Shown: positions 27,553 through 42,844 of the stretch, in pieces
Numbering within the stretch: position 1 is the stretch's first letter
How the letters are laid out: the number at the start of each line of letters is the position of its first letter
Source: Steromphala cineraria
Lineage: Eukaryota > Mollusca > Gastropoda > Trochida > Trochidae
Length of the DNA: 64,000 nucleotides
Direction: 5' to 3'
Assembly: GCA_916613615.1 (NCBI GenBank)
Contig: OU744737.1
Location: forward strand, 1,260,001-1,324,000
The notes under the pieces: model-generated
What the model saw: only the letters and a program-made list of their open reading frames with translations
Told to the model about the DNA's origin: nothing
Database searches by the model: none
Translations under genes and position numbers: made by a program

Positions 27553-29959
27553 AGTGTCAGAAATGAGTAACTGAACATGTGATTTCTGTCTTTTGCTAAG
27601 AATCAACTCAAAATTGAAGACGTCTGAAACATGCCCTCATGAAGTGCTCAATCCTTGGTATTGCAGTATTAGGAGGATGTTTTTTCAGGTTCAAGAGTTT
27701 CTAGATATAGGTATTGTATCCAACCAGCATATTTTTCATCTAAACTGTAAGAAATGAGTGACTGAACATGTGATATCTGTCTTTTGCTAAGAATCAAACG
27801 AAAATTAAAGACGTCTGAGACACGCCCACTAAAAATAGTCAATCCTTGGCATTTCAGTATTAGGAGGAAAGTTTTTCCGTTTTAAGAGTTTCGAGACATG
27901 GATATTGTATCCAACCAGCATATTTTACATCTAAAGTGTTAGAAATGAGTGACTGAACATGTGATATCTGTCTTTTGCTTAGACTTAAACGAAAGTTAAA
28001 GACGTCTGAGACACGCCCACTTAAAATAGTCAATCCTTGGCATTGCAGTATTAGGAGGAATTTTTTTCAGATTTAAGAGTTTCGAGACATGGATATTGTA
28101 TCCAATCAGAATATTGTACACTTAAGGTGTCAGAAATGAGTGACTGAACATGTGATTTCTGTCTTTTGCTAAGAATCAACTCAAAATTAAAGACGTCTGA
28201 GACATGCCCTCATGAAATACTCAATCCTTGGTATTGCAGTATTAGGAGGATGTTTTTTCATGTTCAGGAGTTTCTAGACATGGATGTTGTAACTAACCAA
28301 TATATTTTACATCTAAATTGTAAGAAATGAGTGACTTAACATGTGATATCTGGCTTTGCTAAGAATCAAATTAACATTAAAGATGTCTGAGACACGCCCA
28401 TTTAAAATAGTCTATCCTTGGCATTGCAGTATTAGGAGGAAAGTTTTTCCGTTTTAAGAGTTTCTAGACATGGATATTGTATCCAACCAGCATATTTTAC
28501 ATCTATAATGATAGAAATGAGTGACAGACCATGTGATATCTGTCTTTTGCTTAGACTTAAACAAAAGTTAAAGACGTCTGAGACGCCCACTTAAAATATT
28601 CAATCCTTGGCATTGCAGTATTAGGAGGAATTTTTTCAGATTTAAGAGTTTCTAGACATAGGTATTGTATCCAACCTGCATATTTTACACTTAAAGTGTC
28701 AGAAATGAGTAACTGAACATGTGATTTCTGTCTTTTGCTAGGAATCAACTCAAAATTGAAGACGTCTGAAACATGCCCTCATGAAATGCTCAATCCTTGG
28801 TATTGCAGTATTAGGAGGATGTTTTTTCAGGTTCAAGAGTTTCTAGATATAGGTATTGTATCCAACCAGCATATTTTTCATCTAAACTGTAAGAAATGAG
28901 TGACTGAACATGTGATATCTGTCTTTTGCTAAGAATCAAACGAAAATTAAAGACGTCTGAGACACGCCCACTTAAAATAGTCAATCCTTGGCATTGCAGT
29001 ATTAGGAGGAAAGTTTTTCCGTTTTAAGAGTTTCGAGACATGGATATTGTATCCAACCAGCATAATTTACATCTAAAGTGTTCGAAATGAGTGACAGAAC
29101 ATGTGATATCTGTCTTTTGCTAAGAATCAACTCAAAATTAAAGACGTCTGAGACACGCCCACTAAAAATAGTCAATCCTTGGCATTGCAGTATTAGGAGG
29201 AATTTTTTCAGATTTAAGAGTTTCTAGACATAGGTATTGTATCCAACCAGTAGTGTCAGAAATGAGTAACTGAACATGTGATTTCTGTCTTTTGCTAAGA
29301 ATCAACTCAAAATTGAAGACGTCTGAAACATGCCCTCATGAAGTGCTCAATCCTTGGTATTGCAGTATTAGGAGGATGTTTTTTCAGGTTCAAGAGTTTC
29401 TAGATATAGGTATTGTATCCAACCAGCATATTTTTCATCTAAACTGTAAGAAATGAGTGACTGAACATGTGATATCTGTCTTTTGCTAAGAATCAAACGA
29501 AAATTAAAGACGTCTGAGACACGCCCACTAAAAATAGTCAATCCTTGGCATTTCAGTATTAGGAGGAAAGTTTTTCCGTTTTAAGAGTTTCGAGACATGG
29601 ATATTGTATCCAACCAGCATATTTTACATCTAAAGTGTTAGAAATGAGTGACTGAACATGTGATATCTGTCTTTTGCTTAGACTTAAACGAAAGTTAAAG
29701 ACGTCTGAGACACGCCCACTTAAAATAGTCAATCCTTGGCATTGCAGTATTAGGAGGAATTTTTTTCAGATTTAAGAGTTTCGAGACATGGATATTGTAT
29801 CCAATCAGAATATTGTACACTTAAGGTGTCAGAAATGAGTGACTGAACATGTGATTTCTGTCTTTTGCTAAGAATCAACTCAAAATTAAAGACGTCTGAG
29901 ACATGCCCTCATGAAATACTCAATCCTTGGTATTGCAGTATTAGGAGGATGTTTTTTCA
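27553..29959. repeat. Duplicated segment (offset 1,699 bp) with an out-of-register junction at 29,250/29,251
   Basis: Sequence from about 27,553 to 28,260 recurs at about 29,252 to 29,959. Both copies share private variants: CATGAAGTGCTC (27,641 and 29,340), GGCATTTCAGTATT (near 27,849 and 29,548), and the hybrid GGATATTGTATCCAATCAG (near 28,090 and 29,789). At 29,250 the normal monomer text AACCAGCATATTTTACAC is cut after AACCAG and joins TAGTGTCAG. This loses 15 bp and marks the start of the second copy, so it looks like a physical recombination joint. Confidence 0.85.
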
Positions 29960-32900
29960 TATTCAGGAGTTTCTAGACATGGATGTTGTAACTAACCAAT
30001 ATATTTTACACCTAAACTGTAAGAAATAAGTGACTTAACATGTGATATCTGGCTTTTGCTAAGAATCAAATTGGCATTGCAGTATTAGGAGGAAAGTTCG
30101 TCCGTTTTAAGAGTTTCTAGACATGGATATTGTATCCAACCAGCATATTTTACATCTAAAGTGTTAGAAATGAGTGACAGAACATGTGATATCTGTCTTT
30201 TGCTAAGAATCAAACGAAAATTAAAGACGTCTGAGACACGCCCACTTAAAATAGTCAATCCTTGGCATTGCAGTATTAGGAGGAAATTTTTTCCGTTTTA
30301 GGAGTTTCTAGACATGGATATTGTATCCAACCAGCATATTTTACATCTAAAGTGTTAGAAATGAGTGACAGAACATGTGATATCTGTCTTTTGCTTAGAC
30401 TTAGACGAAAGTTAAAGACGTCTGAGACACGCCCACTTAAAATAGTCAATCCTTGGCATTGCAGTATTAGGAAGAATTTTTTTCAGATTTAAGAGTTTCG
30501 AGACATGGCTATTGTATCCAACCAGCATATTTTACACTTAAAGTGTCAGAAAAGAGTAACTGAACATGTGATATCTGTCTTTTGCTAAGAATCAACTCAA
30601 AATTAAAGACGTCTGAGACATGCCCTCATGAAACACTCAATCCTTGGTATTGCAGTATTAGGAGGATGTTTTTTCATATTCAGGAGTTTCTAGACATGGA
30701 TGTTGTAACTAACCAATATATTTTACATCTAAATTGTAAGAAATGAGTGACTTAACATGTGATATCTGGCTTTGCTAAGAATCAAATTAACATTAAAGAT
30801 GTCTGAGACACGCCCATTTAAAATAGTCTATCCTTGGCATTGCAGTATTAGGAGGAAAATTTTTCCGTTTTAAGAGTTTCTAGACATGGATATTGTATCC
30901 AACCAGCATATTTTACATCTAAAGTGATAGAAATGAGTGACAGAACATGTGATATTTGTCTTTTGCTTAGACTTAAACAAAAGTTAAAGACGTCTGAGAC
31001 GCCCACTTAAAATATTCAATCCTTGGCATTGCAGTATTAGGAGGATTTTTTTCAGATTTAAGAGTTTCTAGACATAGGTATTGTATCCAACCAGCATATT
31101 TTACACTTAAAGTGTCAGAAATGAGTAACTGAACATGTGATTTCTGTCTTTTGCTAAGAATCAACTCAAAATTGAAGACGTCTGAAACATGCCCTCATGA
31201 AATGCTCAATCCTTGGTATTGCAGTATTAGGAGGATGTTTTTTCAGGTTCAAGAGTTTCTAGATATAGGTATTGTATCCAACCAGCATATTTTTCATCTA
31301 AACTGTAAGAAATGAGTGACTGAACATGTGATATCTGTCTTTTGCTAAGAATCAAACGAAAATTAAAGACGTCTGAGACACGCCCACTTAAAATAGTCAA
31401 TCCTTGGCATTGCAGTATTAGGAGGAAAGTTTTTCCGTTTTAAGAGTTTCGAGACATGGATATTGTATCCAACCAGCATATTTTACATCTAAAGTGTAAG
31501 AAATGAGTGACAGAACATGTGATATCTGTCTTTTGCTAAGAATCAACTCAAAATTAAAGACGTCTGAGACACGCCCACTAAAAATAGTCAATCCTTGGCA
31601 TTGCAGTATTAGGAGGAAAGTTTTTCCGTTTTAAGAGTTTCGAGACATGGATATTGTATCCAACCAGCATTTTTTACATCTAAAGTGTTAGAAATGAGTG
31701 ACAGAACATGTGATATCTGTCTTTTGCTTAGACTTAAACGAAAGTTAAAGACGTCTGAGACACGCCCACTTAAAATAGTCAATCCTTGGCATTGCAGTAT
31801 TAGGAGGAGTTTTTTTCAGATTTAAGAGTTTCGAGATATGGCTATTGTATCCAATCAGAATATTGTACACTTAAGGTGTCAGAAATGAGTGACTGAACAT
31901 GTGATTTCTGTCTTTTGCTAAGAATCAACTCAAAATTAAAGACGTCTGAGACATGCCCTCATGAAATACTTAATCCTTGGTATTGCAGTATTAGGAGGAT
32001 GTTTTTTCATATTCAGGAGTTTATAGACATGGATGTTGTAACTAACCAATATATTTTACACCTAAACTGTAAGTAATAAGTGACTTAACATGTGATATCT
32101 GGCTTTTGCTAAGAATCAAATTGGCATTGCATTATTAGGAGGAAAGTTCGTCCGTTTTAAGAGTTTCTAGACATGGATATTGTATCCAACCAGCATATTT
32201 TACATCTAAAGTGTTAGAAATGAGTGACAGAACATGTGATATCTGTCTTTTGCTAAGAATCAAACGAAAGTTAAAGACGTCTGAGACACGCCCACTTAAA
32301 ATAGTCAATCCTTGGCATTGCAGTATTAGGAAGAATTTTTTTCAGATTTAAGAGTTTCGAGACATGGCTATTGTATCCAACCAGCATATTTTACACTTAA
32401 AGTGTCAGAAATGAGTAACTGAACATGTGATATCTGTCTTTTGCTAAGAATCAACTCAAAATTAAAGACGTCTGAGACATGCCCTCATGAAACACTCAAT
32501 CCTTGGTATTGCAGTATTAGGAGGATGTTTTTTCATATTCAGGAGTTTCTAGACATGGATGTTGTAACTAACCAATATATTTTACATCTAAATTGTAAGA
32601 AATGAGTGACTTAACATGTGATATCTGGCTTTGCTAAGAATCAAATTAACATTAAAGATGTCTGAGACACGCCCATTTAAAATAGTCTATCCTTGGCATT
32701 GCAGTATTAGGAGGAAAGTTTTTCCGTTTTAAGAGTTTCGAGACATGGATATTGTATCCAACCAGCATATTTTACATCTAAAGTGTTAGAAATGAGTGAC
32801 AGAACATGTGATATCTGTCTTTTGCTAAGAATCAACTCAAAATTAAAGACGTCTGAGACACGCCCACTAAAAATAGTCAATCCTTGGCATTGCAGTATTA

Positions 32901-35900
32901 GGAGGAAAGTTTTTCCGTTTTAAGAGTTTCGAGACATGGATATTGTATCCAACCAGCATATTTTACATCTAAAGTGTTAGAAATGAGTGACAGAACATGT
33001 GATATCTGTCTTTTGCTTAAACTTAAACGAAAGTTAAAGACGTCTGAGACGCCCACTTAAAATATTCAATCCTTGGCATTGCAGTATTAGGAGGATTTTT
33101 TCAGATTTAAGAGTTTCTAGACATAGGTATTGTATCCAACCAGCATATTTTACACTTAAAGTGTCAGAAATGAGTAACTGAACATGTGATTTCTGTCTTT
33201 TGCTAAGAATCAACTCAAAATTGAAGACGTCTGAAACATGCCCTCATGAAATGCTCAATCCTTGGTATTGCAGTATTAGGAGGATGTTTTTTCAGGTTCA
33301 AGAGTTTCTAGATATAGGTATTGTATCCAACCAGCATATTTTTCATCTAAACTGTAAGAAATGAGTGACTGAACATGTGATATCTGTCTTTTGCTAAGAA
33401 TCAAACGAAAATTAAAGACGTCTGAGACACGCCCACTTAAAATAGTCAATCCTTGGCATTGCAGTATTAGGAGGAAAGTTTTTCCGTTTTAAGAGTTTCG
33501 AGACATGGATATTGTATCCAACCAGCATATTTTACATCTAAAGTGTTAGAAATGAGTGACAGAACATGTGATATCTGTCTTTTGCTAAGAATCAACTCAA
33601 AATTAAAGACGTCTGAGACACGCCCACTAAAAATAGTCAATCCTTGGCATTGCAGTATTAGGAGGAAAGTTTTTCCGTTTTAAGAGTTTCGAGACATGGA
33701 TATTGTATCCAACCAGCATATTTTACATCTAAAGTGTTAGAAATGAGTGACAGAACATGTGATATCTGTCTTTTGCTTAAACTTAAACGAAAGTTAAAGA
33801 CGTCTGAGACACGCCCACTTAAAATAGTCAATCCTTGGCATTGCAGTATTAGGAGGAATTTTTTTCAGATTTAAGAGTTTCGAGACATGGCTATTGTATC
33901 CAATCAGAATATTGTACACTTAAGGTGTCAGAAATGAGTGACTGAACATGTGATTTCTGTCTTTTGCTAGGAATCAACTCAAAATTAAAGACGTCTGAGA
34001 CATGCCCTCATGAAATACTCAATCCTTGGTATTGCAGTATTAGGAGGATGTTTTTTCATATTCAGGAGTTTCTAGACATGGATGTTGTAACTAACCAATA
34101 TATTTTACACCTAAACTGTAAGAAATAAGTGACTTAACATGTGATATCTGGCTTTTGCTAAGAATCAAATTGGCATTGCATTATTAGGAGGAAAGTTCGT
34201 CCGTTTTAAGAGTTTCTAGACATGGATATTGTATCCAACCAGCATATTTTACATCTAAAGTGTTAGAAATGAGTGACTGAACATGTGATATCTGTCTTTT
34301 GTTTAGACTTAAACGAAAGTTAAAGACGTCTGAGACACGCCCACTTAAAATAGTCAATCCTTGGCATTGCAGTATTAGGAGGAAAGTTTTTCCGTTTTAA
34401 GAGTTTCTAGACATGTATATTGTATCCAACCAGCATATTTTACATCTAAAGTGTTAGAAATGAGTGACAGAACATGTGATATCTGTCTTTTGCTTAGACT
34501 TAAACGAAAGTTAAAGACGTCTGAGACACGCCCACTTAAAATAGTCAATCCTTGGCATTGCAGTATTAGGAGGAATTTTTTTCAGATTTAAGAGTTTCGA
34601 GACATGGCTTTTGTATCCAATCAGAATATTGTACACTTAAGGTGTCAGAAATGAGTGACTGAACATGTGATTTCTGTCTTTTGCTAAGAATCAACTCAAA
34701 ATTAAAGACGTCTGAGACATGCCCTCATGAAACACTCAATCCTTGGTATTGCAGTATTAGGAGGATGTTTTATCATATTCAGGAGTTTCTTGACATGGAT
34801 GTTGTAACTAACCAATATATTTTACATCTAAATTGTAAGAAATGAGTGACTTAACATGTGATATCTGGCTTTGCTAAGAATCAAATTAACATTAAAGATG
34901 TCTGAGACACGCCCATTTAAAATAGTCTATCCTTGGCATTGCAGTATTAGGAGGAAAATTTTTCCGTTTTAAGAGTTTCTAGACATGGATATTGTATCCA
35001 ACCAGCATATTTTACATCTAAAGTGATAGAAATGAGTGACAGAACATGTGATATCTGTCTTTTGCTTAGACTTAAACAAAAGTTAAAGACGTCTGAGACG
35101 CCCACTTAAAATATTCAATCCTTGGCATTGCAGTATTAGGAGGAATTTTTTCAGATTTAAGAGTTTCTAGACATAGGTATTGTATCCAACCAGCATATTT
35201 TACACTTAAAGTGTCAGAAATGAGTAACTGAACATGTGATTTCTGTCTTTTGCTAAGAATCAACTCAAAATTGAAGACGTCTGAAACATGCCCTCATGAA
35301 ATGCTCAATCCTTGGTATTGCAGTATTAGGAGGATGTTTTTTCAGGTTCAAGAGTTTCTAGATATAGGTATTGTATCCAACCAGCATATTTTTCATCTAA
35401 ACTGTAAGAAATGAGTGACTGAACATGTGATATCTGTCTTTTGCTAAGAATCAAACGAAAATTAAAGACGTCTGAGACACGCCCACTTAAAATAGTCAAT
35501 CCTTGGCATTGCAGTATTAGGAGGAAAGTTTTTCCGTTTTAAGAGTTTCGAGACATGGATATTGTATCCAACCAGCATAATTTACATCTAAAGTGTTAGA
35601 AATGAGTGAGAAGAACATGTGATATCTGTCTTTTGCTAAGAATCAACTCAAAATTAAAGACGTCTGAGACACGCCCACTAAAAATAGTCAATCCTTGGCA
35701 TTGCACTATTAGGAGGAAAGTTTTTCCGTTTTAGGAGTTTCGAGACATGGATATTGTATCCAACCAGCATAATTTACATCTAAAGTGTTAGAAATGAGTG
35801 ACAGAACATGTGATATCTGTCTTTTGCTTAGACTTAAACGAAAGTTAAAGACGTCTGAGACACGCCCACTTAAAATAGTCAATCCTTGGCATTGCAGTAT

Positions 35901-38900
35901 TAGGAGGAATTTTTTTCAGATTTAAGAGTTTCGAGACATGGATATTGTATCCAACCAGCATATTTTACATCTAAAGTGTTAGAAATGAGTGACAGAACAT
36001 GTGATATCTATCTTTTGCTTAGACTTAAACCAAAGTTAAAGACGTCTGAGACACGCCCACTTAAAATAGTCAATCCTTGGCATTGCAGTATTAGGAGGAA
36101 TTTTTTTCAGATTTAAGAGTTTCGAGACATGGCTATTGTATCCAATCAGAATATTGTACACTTAAGGTGTCAGAAATGAGTGACTGAACATGTGATTTCT
36201 GTCTTTTGCTAAGAATCAACTCAAAATTAAAGACGTCTGAGACATGCCCTCATGAAACACTCAATCCTTGGTATTGCAGTATTAGGAGGATGTTTTTTCA
36301 TATTCAGGAGTTTCTAGACATGGATGTTGTAACTAACCAATATATTTTACATCTAAATTGTAAGAAATGAGTGACTTAACATGTGATATCTGGCTTTGCT
36401 AAGAATCAAATTAACATTAAAGATGTCTGAGACACGCCCATTTAAAATAGTCTATCCTTGGCATTGCAGTATTAGGAGGAAAATTTTTCCGTTTTAAGAA
36501 TCTCTAGACATGGATATTGTATCCAACCAGCATATTTTACATCTAAAGTGATAGAAATGAGTGACAGAACATGTGATATCTGTCTTTTGCTTAGACTTAA
36601 ACAAAAGTTAAAGACGTCTGAGACGCCCACTTAAAATATTCAATCCTTGGCATTGCAGTATTAGGAGGAATTTTTTCAGATTTAAGAGTTTCTAGACATA
36701 GGTATTGTATCCAACCAGCATATTTTACACTTAAAGTGTCAGAAATGAGTAACTGAACATGTGATTTCTGTCTTTTGCTAAGAATCAACTCAAAATTGAA
36801 GACGTCTGAAACATGCCCTCATGAAATGCTCAATCCTTGGTATTGCAGTATTAGGAGGATGTTTTTTCAGGTTCAAGAGTTTCTAGATATAGGTATTGTA
36901 TCCAACCAGCATATTTTTCATCTAAACTGTCAGAAATGAGTGACTGAACATGTGATATCTGTCTTTTGCTAAGAATCAAACGAAAATTAAAGACGTCTGA
37001 GACACGCCCACTTAAAATAGTCAATCCTTGGCATTGCAGTATTAGGAGGAAAGTTTTTCCGTTTTAAGAGTTTCGAGACATGGATATTGTATCCAACCAG
37101 CATAATTTACATCTAAAGTGTTAGAAATGAGTGACAGAACATGTGATATCTGTCTTTTGCTAAGAATCAACTCAAAATTAAAGACGTCTGAGACACGCCC
37201 ACTAAAAATAGTCAATCCTTGGCATTGCAGTATTAGGAGGAAAGTTTTTCCGTTTTAGGAGTTTCGAGACATGGATATTGTATCCAACCAGCATAATTTA
37301 CATCTAAAGTGTTAGAAATGAGTGACAGAACATGTGATATCTGTCTTTTGCTTAGACTTAAACGAAAGTTAAAGACGTCTGAGACACGCCCACTTAAAAT
37401 AGTCAATCCTTGGCATTGCAGTATTAGGAGGAAAGTTTTTCCGTTTTAAGAGTTTCGAGACATGGATATTGTATCCAACCAGCATATTTTACATCTAAAG
37501 TGTTAGAAAAGAGTGACAGAACATGTGATATCTGTCTTTTGCTTAGACTTAAACGAAAGTTAAAGACGTCTGAGACACGCCCACTTAAAATAGTCAATCA
37601 TTGGCATTGCAGTATTAGGAGGAATTTTTTTCAGATTTAAGAGTTTCGAGACATGGCTATTGTATCCAATCAGAATATTGTACACTTAAGGTGTCAGAAA
37701 TGAGTGACTGAACATGTGATTTCTGTCTTTTGCTAGGAATCAACTCAAAATTAAAGACGTCTGAGACATGCCCTCATGAAACACTCAATCCTTGGTATTG
37801 CAGTATTAGGAGGATGTTTTTTCATATTCAGGAGTTTCTAGACATGGATGTTGTAACTAACCAATATATTTTACATCTAAATTGTAAGAAATGAGTGACT
37901 TAACATGTGATATCTGGCTTTGCTAAGAATCAAATTAACATTAAAGATGTCTGAGACACGCCCATTTAAAATAGTCTATCCTTGGCATTGCAGTATTAGG
38001 AGGAAAATTTTTCCGTTTTAAGAGTTTCTAGACATGGATATTGTATCCAACCAGCATATTTTACATCTAAAGTGATAGAAATGAGTGACAGAACATGTGA
38101 TATCTGTCTTTTGCTTAGACTTAAACAAAAGTTAAAGACGTCTGAGACGCCCACTTAAAATATTCAATCCTTGGCATTGCAGTATTAGGAGGAATTTTTT
38201 CAGATTTAAGAGTTTCTAGACATGGCTATTGTATCCAATCAGAATATTGTACACTTAAGGTGTCAGAAATGAGTAACTGAACATGTGATTTCTGTCTTTT
38301 GCTAAGAATCAACTCAAAATTGAAGACGTCTGAAACATGCCCTCATGAAATGCTCAATCCTTGGTATTGCAGTATTAGGAGGATGTTTTTTCAGGTTCAA
38401 GAGTTTCTAGATATAGGTATTGTATCCAACCAGCATATTTTTCATCTAAACTGTCAGAAATGAGTGACTGAACATGTGATATCTGTCTTTTGCTAAGAAT
38501 CAAACGAAAATTAAAGACGTCTGAGACACGCCCACTTAAAATAGTCAATCCTTGGCATTGCAGTATTAGGAGGAAAGTTTTTCCGTTTTAAGAGTTTCGA
38601 GACATGGATATTGTATCCAACCAGCATAATTTACATCTAAAGTGTTAGAAATGAGTGACAGAACATGTGATATCTGTCTTTTGCTAAGAATCAACTCAAA
38701 ATTAAAGACGTCTGAGACACGCCCACTAAAAATAGTCAATCCTTGGCATTGCAGTATTAGGAGGAAAGTTTTTCCGTTTTAGGAGTTTCTAGACATGGAT
38801 ATTGTATCCAACCAGCATAATTTACATCTAAAGTGTTAGAAATGAGTGACAGAACATGTGATATCTGTCTTTTGCTTAGACTTAAACGAAAGTTAAAGAC

Positions 38901-40549
38901 GTCTGAGACACGCCCACTTAAAATAGTCAATCCTTGGCATTGCAGTATTAGGAGGAATTTTTTTCAGATTAAAGAGTTTCGAGACATGGATATTGTATCC
39001 AACCAGCATATTTTACATCTAAAGTGTTAGAAAAGAGTGACAGAACATGTGATATCTGTCTTTTGCTTAGACTTTAACGAAAGTTAAAGACGTCTGAGAC
39101 ACGCCCACTTAAAATATTCAATCCTTGGCATTGCAGTATTAGGAGGAATTTTTTCAGATTTAAGAGTTTCTAGACATAGGTATTGTATCCAACCAGCATA
39201 TTTTACACTTAAAGTGTCAGAAATGAGTAACTGAACATGTGATTTCTGTCTTTTGCTAAGAATCAACTCAAAATTGAAGACGTCTGAAACATGCCCTCAT
39301 GAAATGCTCAATCCTTGGTATTGCAGTATTAGGAGGATGTTTTTTCAGGTTCAAGAGTTTCTAGATATAGGTATTGTATCCAACCAGCATATTTTTCATC
39401 TAAACTGTCAGAAATGAGTGACTGAACATGTGATATCTGTCTTTTGCTAAGAATCAAACGAAAATTAAAGACGTCTGAGACACGCCCACTTAAAATAGTC
39501 AATCCTTGGCATTGCAGTATTAGGAGGAAAGTTTTTCCGTTTTAAGAGTTTCGAGACATGGATATTGTATCCAACCAGCATAATTTACATCTAAAGTGTT
39601 AGAAATGAGTGACAGAACATGTGATATCTGTCTTTTGCTAAGAATCAACTCAAAATTAAAGACGTCTGAGACACGCCCACTAAAAATAGTCAATCCTTGG
39701 CATTGCAGTATTAGGAGGAAAGTTTTTCCGTTTTAAGAGTTTCTAGACATGGATATTGTATCCAACCAGCATATTTTACATCTAAAGTGTTAGAAATGAG
39801 TGACAGAACATGTGATATCTGTCTTTTGCTTAGACTTAAACGAAAGTTAAAGACGTCTGAGACACGCCCACTTAAAATAGTCAATCCTTGGCATTGCAGT
39901 ATTAGGAAGAATTTTTTTCAGATTTAAGAGTTTCGAGACATGGCTATTGTATCCAACCAGCATATTTTACACTTAAAGTGTCAGAAAAGAGTAACTGAAC
40001 ATGTGATATCTGTCTTTTGCTAAGAATCAACTCAAAATTAAAGACGTCTGAGACATGCCCTCATGAAACACTCAATCCTTGGTATTGCAGTATTAGGAGG
40101 ATGTTTTTTCATATTCAGGAGTTTCTAGACATGGATGTTGTAACTAACCAATATATTTTACATCTAAATTGTAAGAAATGAGTGACTTAACATGTGATAT
40201 CTGGCTTTGCTAAGAATCAAATTAACATTAAAGATGTCTGAGACACGCCCATTTAAAATAGTCTATCCTTGGCATTGCAGGATTAGGAGGAAAGTTTTTC
40301 CGTTTTAAGAGTTTCTAGACATGGATATTGTATCCAACCAGCATATTTTACATCTAAAGTGTTAGAAATGAGTGACAGAACATGTGATATCTGTCTTTTG
40401 CTTAGACTTAAACGAAAGTTAAAGACGTCTGAGACACGCCCACTTAAAATAGTCAATCCTTGGCATTGCAGTATTAGGAGGAATTTTTTTCAGATTTAAG
40501 AGTTTCGAGACATGGATATTGTATCCAACCAGCATATTTTACATCTAAA

Positions 40550-41313
40550 GTGTTAGAAATGAGTGACAGAACATGTGATATCTGTCTTTTGCTAAGAATC
40601 AACTCAAAATTGAAGACGTCTGAAACATGCCCTCATGAAATGCTCAATCCTTGGTATTGCAGTATTAGGAGGATGTTTTTTCAGGTTCAAGAGTTTCTAG
40701 ATATAGGTATTGTATCCAACCAGCATATTTTTCATCTAAACTGTCAGAAATGAGTGACTGAACATGTGATATCTGTCTTTTGCTAAGAATCAAACGAAAA
40801 TTAAAGACGTCTGAGACACGCCCACTTAAAATAGTCAATCCTTGGCATTGCAGTATTAGGAGGAAAGTTTTTCCGTTTTAAGAGTTTCGAGACATGGATA
40901 TTGTATCCAACCAGCATAATTTACATCTAAAGTGTTAGAAATGAGTGACAGAACATGTGATATCTGTCTTTTGCTAAGAATCAACTCAAAATTGAAGACG
41001 TCTGAAACATGCCCTCATGAAATGCTCAATCCTTGGTATTGCAGTATTAGGAGGATGTTTTTTCAGGTTCAAGAGTTTCTAGATATAGGTATTGTATCCA
41101 ACCAGCATATTTTTCATCTAAACTGTCAGAAATGAGTGACTGAACATGTGATATCTGTCTTTTGCTAAGAATCAAACGAAAATTAAAGACGTCTGAGACA
41201 CGCCCACTTAAAATAGTCAATCCTTGGCATTGCAGTATTAGGAGGAAAGTTTTTCCGTTTTAAGAGTTTCGAGACATGGATATTGTATCCAACCAGCATA
41301 ATTTACATCTAAA
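40550..41313. repeat. Two copies of a 382-bp E-F dimer
   Basis: Monomers E and F at 40,550-40,931 are repeated at 40,932-41,313 with no visible difference in the diagnostic bases, including the local variant AACTGTCAGAAATG. The step of 382 bp is two monomers. It is the shortest recent tandem duplication that I can separate from the background. Confidence 0.85.
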
Positions 41314-42844
41314 GTGTTAGAAATGAGTGACAGAACATGTGATATCTGTCTTTTGCTAAGAATCAACTCAAAATTAAAGACGTCTGAGACACGCCCACTA
41401 AAAATAGTCAATCCTTGGCATTGCAGTATTAGGAGGAAAGTTTTTCCGTTTTAAGAGTTTCTAGACATGGATATTGTATCCAACCAGCATATTTTACATC
41501 TAAAGTGTTAGAAATGAGTGACAGAACATGTGATATCTGTCTTTTGCTTAGACTTAAACAAAAGTTAAAGACGTCTGAGACACGCCCACTTAAAATAGTC
41601 AATCCTTGGCATTGCAGTATTAGGAAGAATTTTTTTCAGATTTAAGAGTTTCGAGACATGGCTATTGTATCCAACCAGCATATTTTACACTTAAAGTGTC
41701 AGAAAAGAGTAACTGAACATGTGATATCTGTCTTTTGCTAAGAATCAACTCAAAATTAAAGACGTCTGAGACATGCCCTCATGAAACACTCAATCCTTGG
41801 TATTGCAGTATTAGGAGGATGTTTTTTCATATTCAGGAGTTTCTAGACATGGATGTTGTAACTAACCAATATATTTTACATCTAAATTGTCAGAAATGAG
41901 TGACTTAACATGTGATATCTGGCTTTGCTAAGAATCAAATTAACATTAAAGATGTCTGAGACACGCCCATTTAAAATAGTCTATCCTTGGCATTGCAGTA
42001 TTAGGAGGAAAGTTTTTCCGTTTTAAGAGTTTCTAGACATGGATATTGTATCCAACCAGCATATTTTACATCTAAAGTGTTAGAAATGAGTGACAGAACA
42101 TGTGATATCTGTCTTTTGCTTAGACTTAAACGAAAGTTAAAGACGTCTGAGACACGCCCACTTAAAATAGTCAATCCTTGGCATTGCAGTATTAGGAGGA
42201 ATTTTTTTCAGATTTAAGAGTTTCGAGACATGGATATTGTATCCAACCAGCATAATTTACATCTAAAGTGTTAGAAAAGAGTGACAGAACATGTGATATC
42301 TGTCTTTTGCTTAGACTTAAACGAAAGTTAAAGACGTCTGAGACACGCCCACTTAAAATAGTCAATCCTTGGCATTGCAGTATTAGGAGGAATTTTTTTC
42401 AGATTTAAGAGTTTCGAGACATGGCTATTGTATCCAATCAGAATATTGTACACTTAAGGTGTCAGAAATGAGTGACTGAACATGTGATTTCTGTCTTTTG
42501 CTAAGAATCAACTCAAAATTAAAGACGTCTTAGACATGCCCTCATGAAACACTCAATCCTTGGTATTGCAGTATTAGGAGGATGTTTTTTCATATTCAGG
42601 AGTTTCTAGACATGGATGTTGTAACTAACCAATATATTTTACATCTAAATTGTAAGAAATGAGTGACTTAACATGTGATATCTGGCTTTGCTAAGAATCA
42701 AATTAACATTAAAGATGTCTGAGACACGCCCATTTAAAATAGTCTATCCTTGGCATTGCAGTATTAGGAGGAAAATTTTTCCGTTTTAAGAGTTTCTAGA
42801 CATGGATATTGTATCCAACCAGCATATTTTACATCTAAAGTGAT

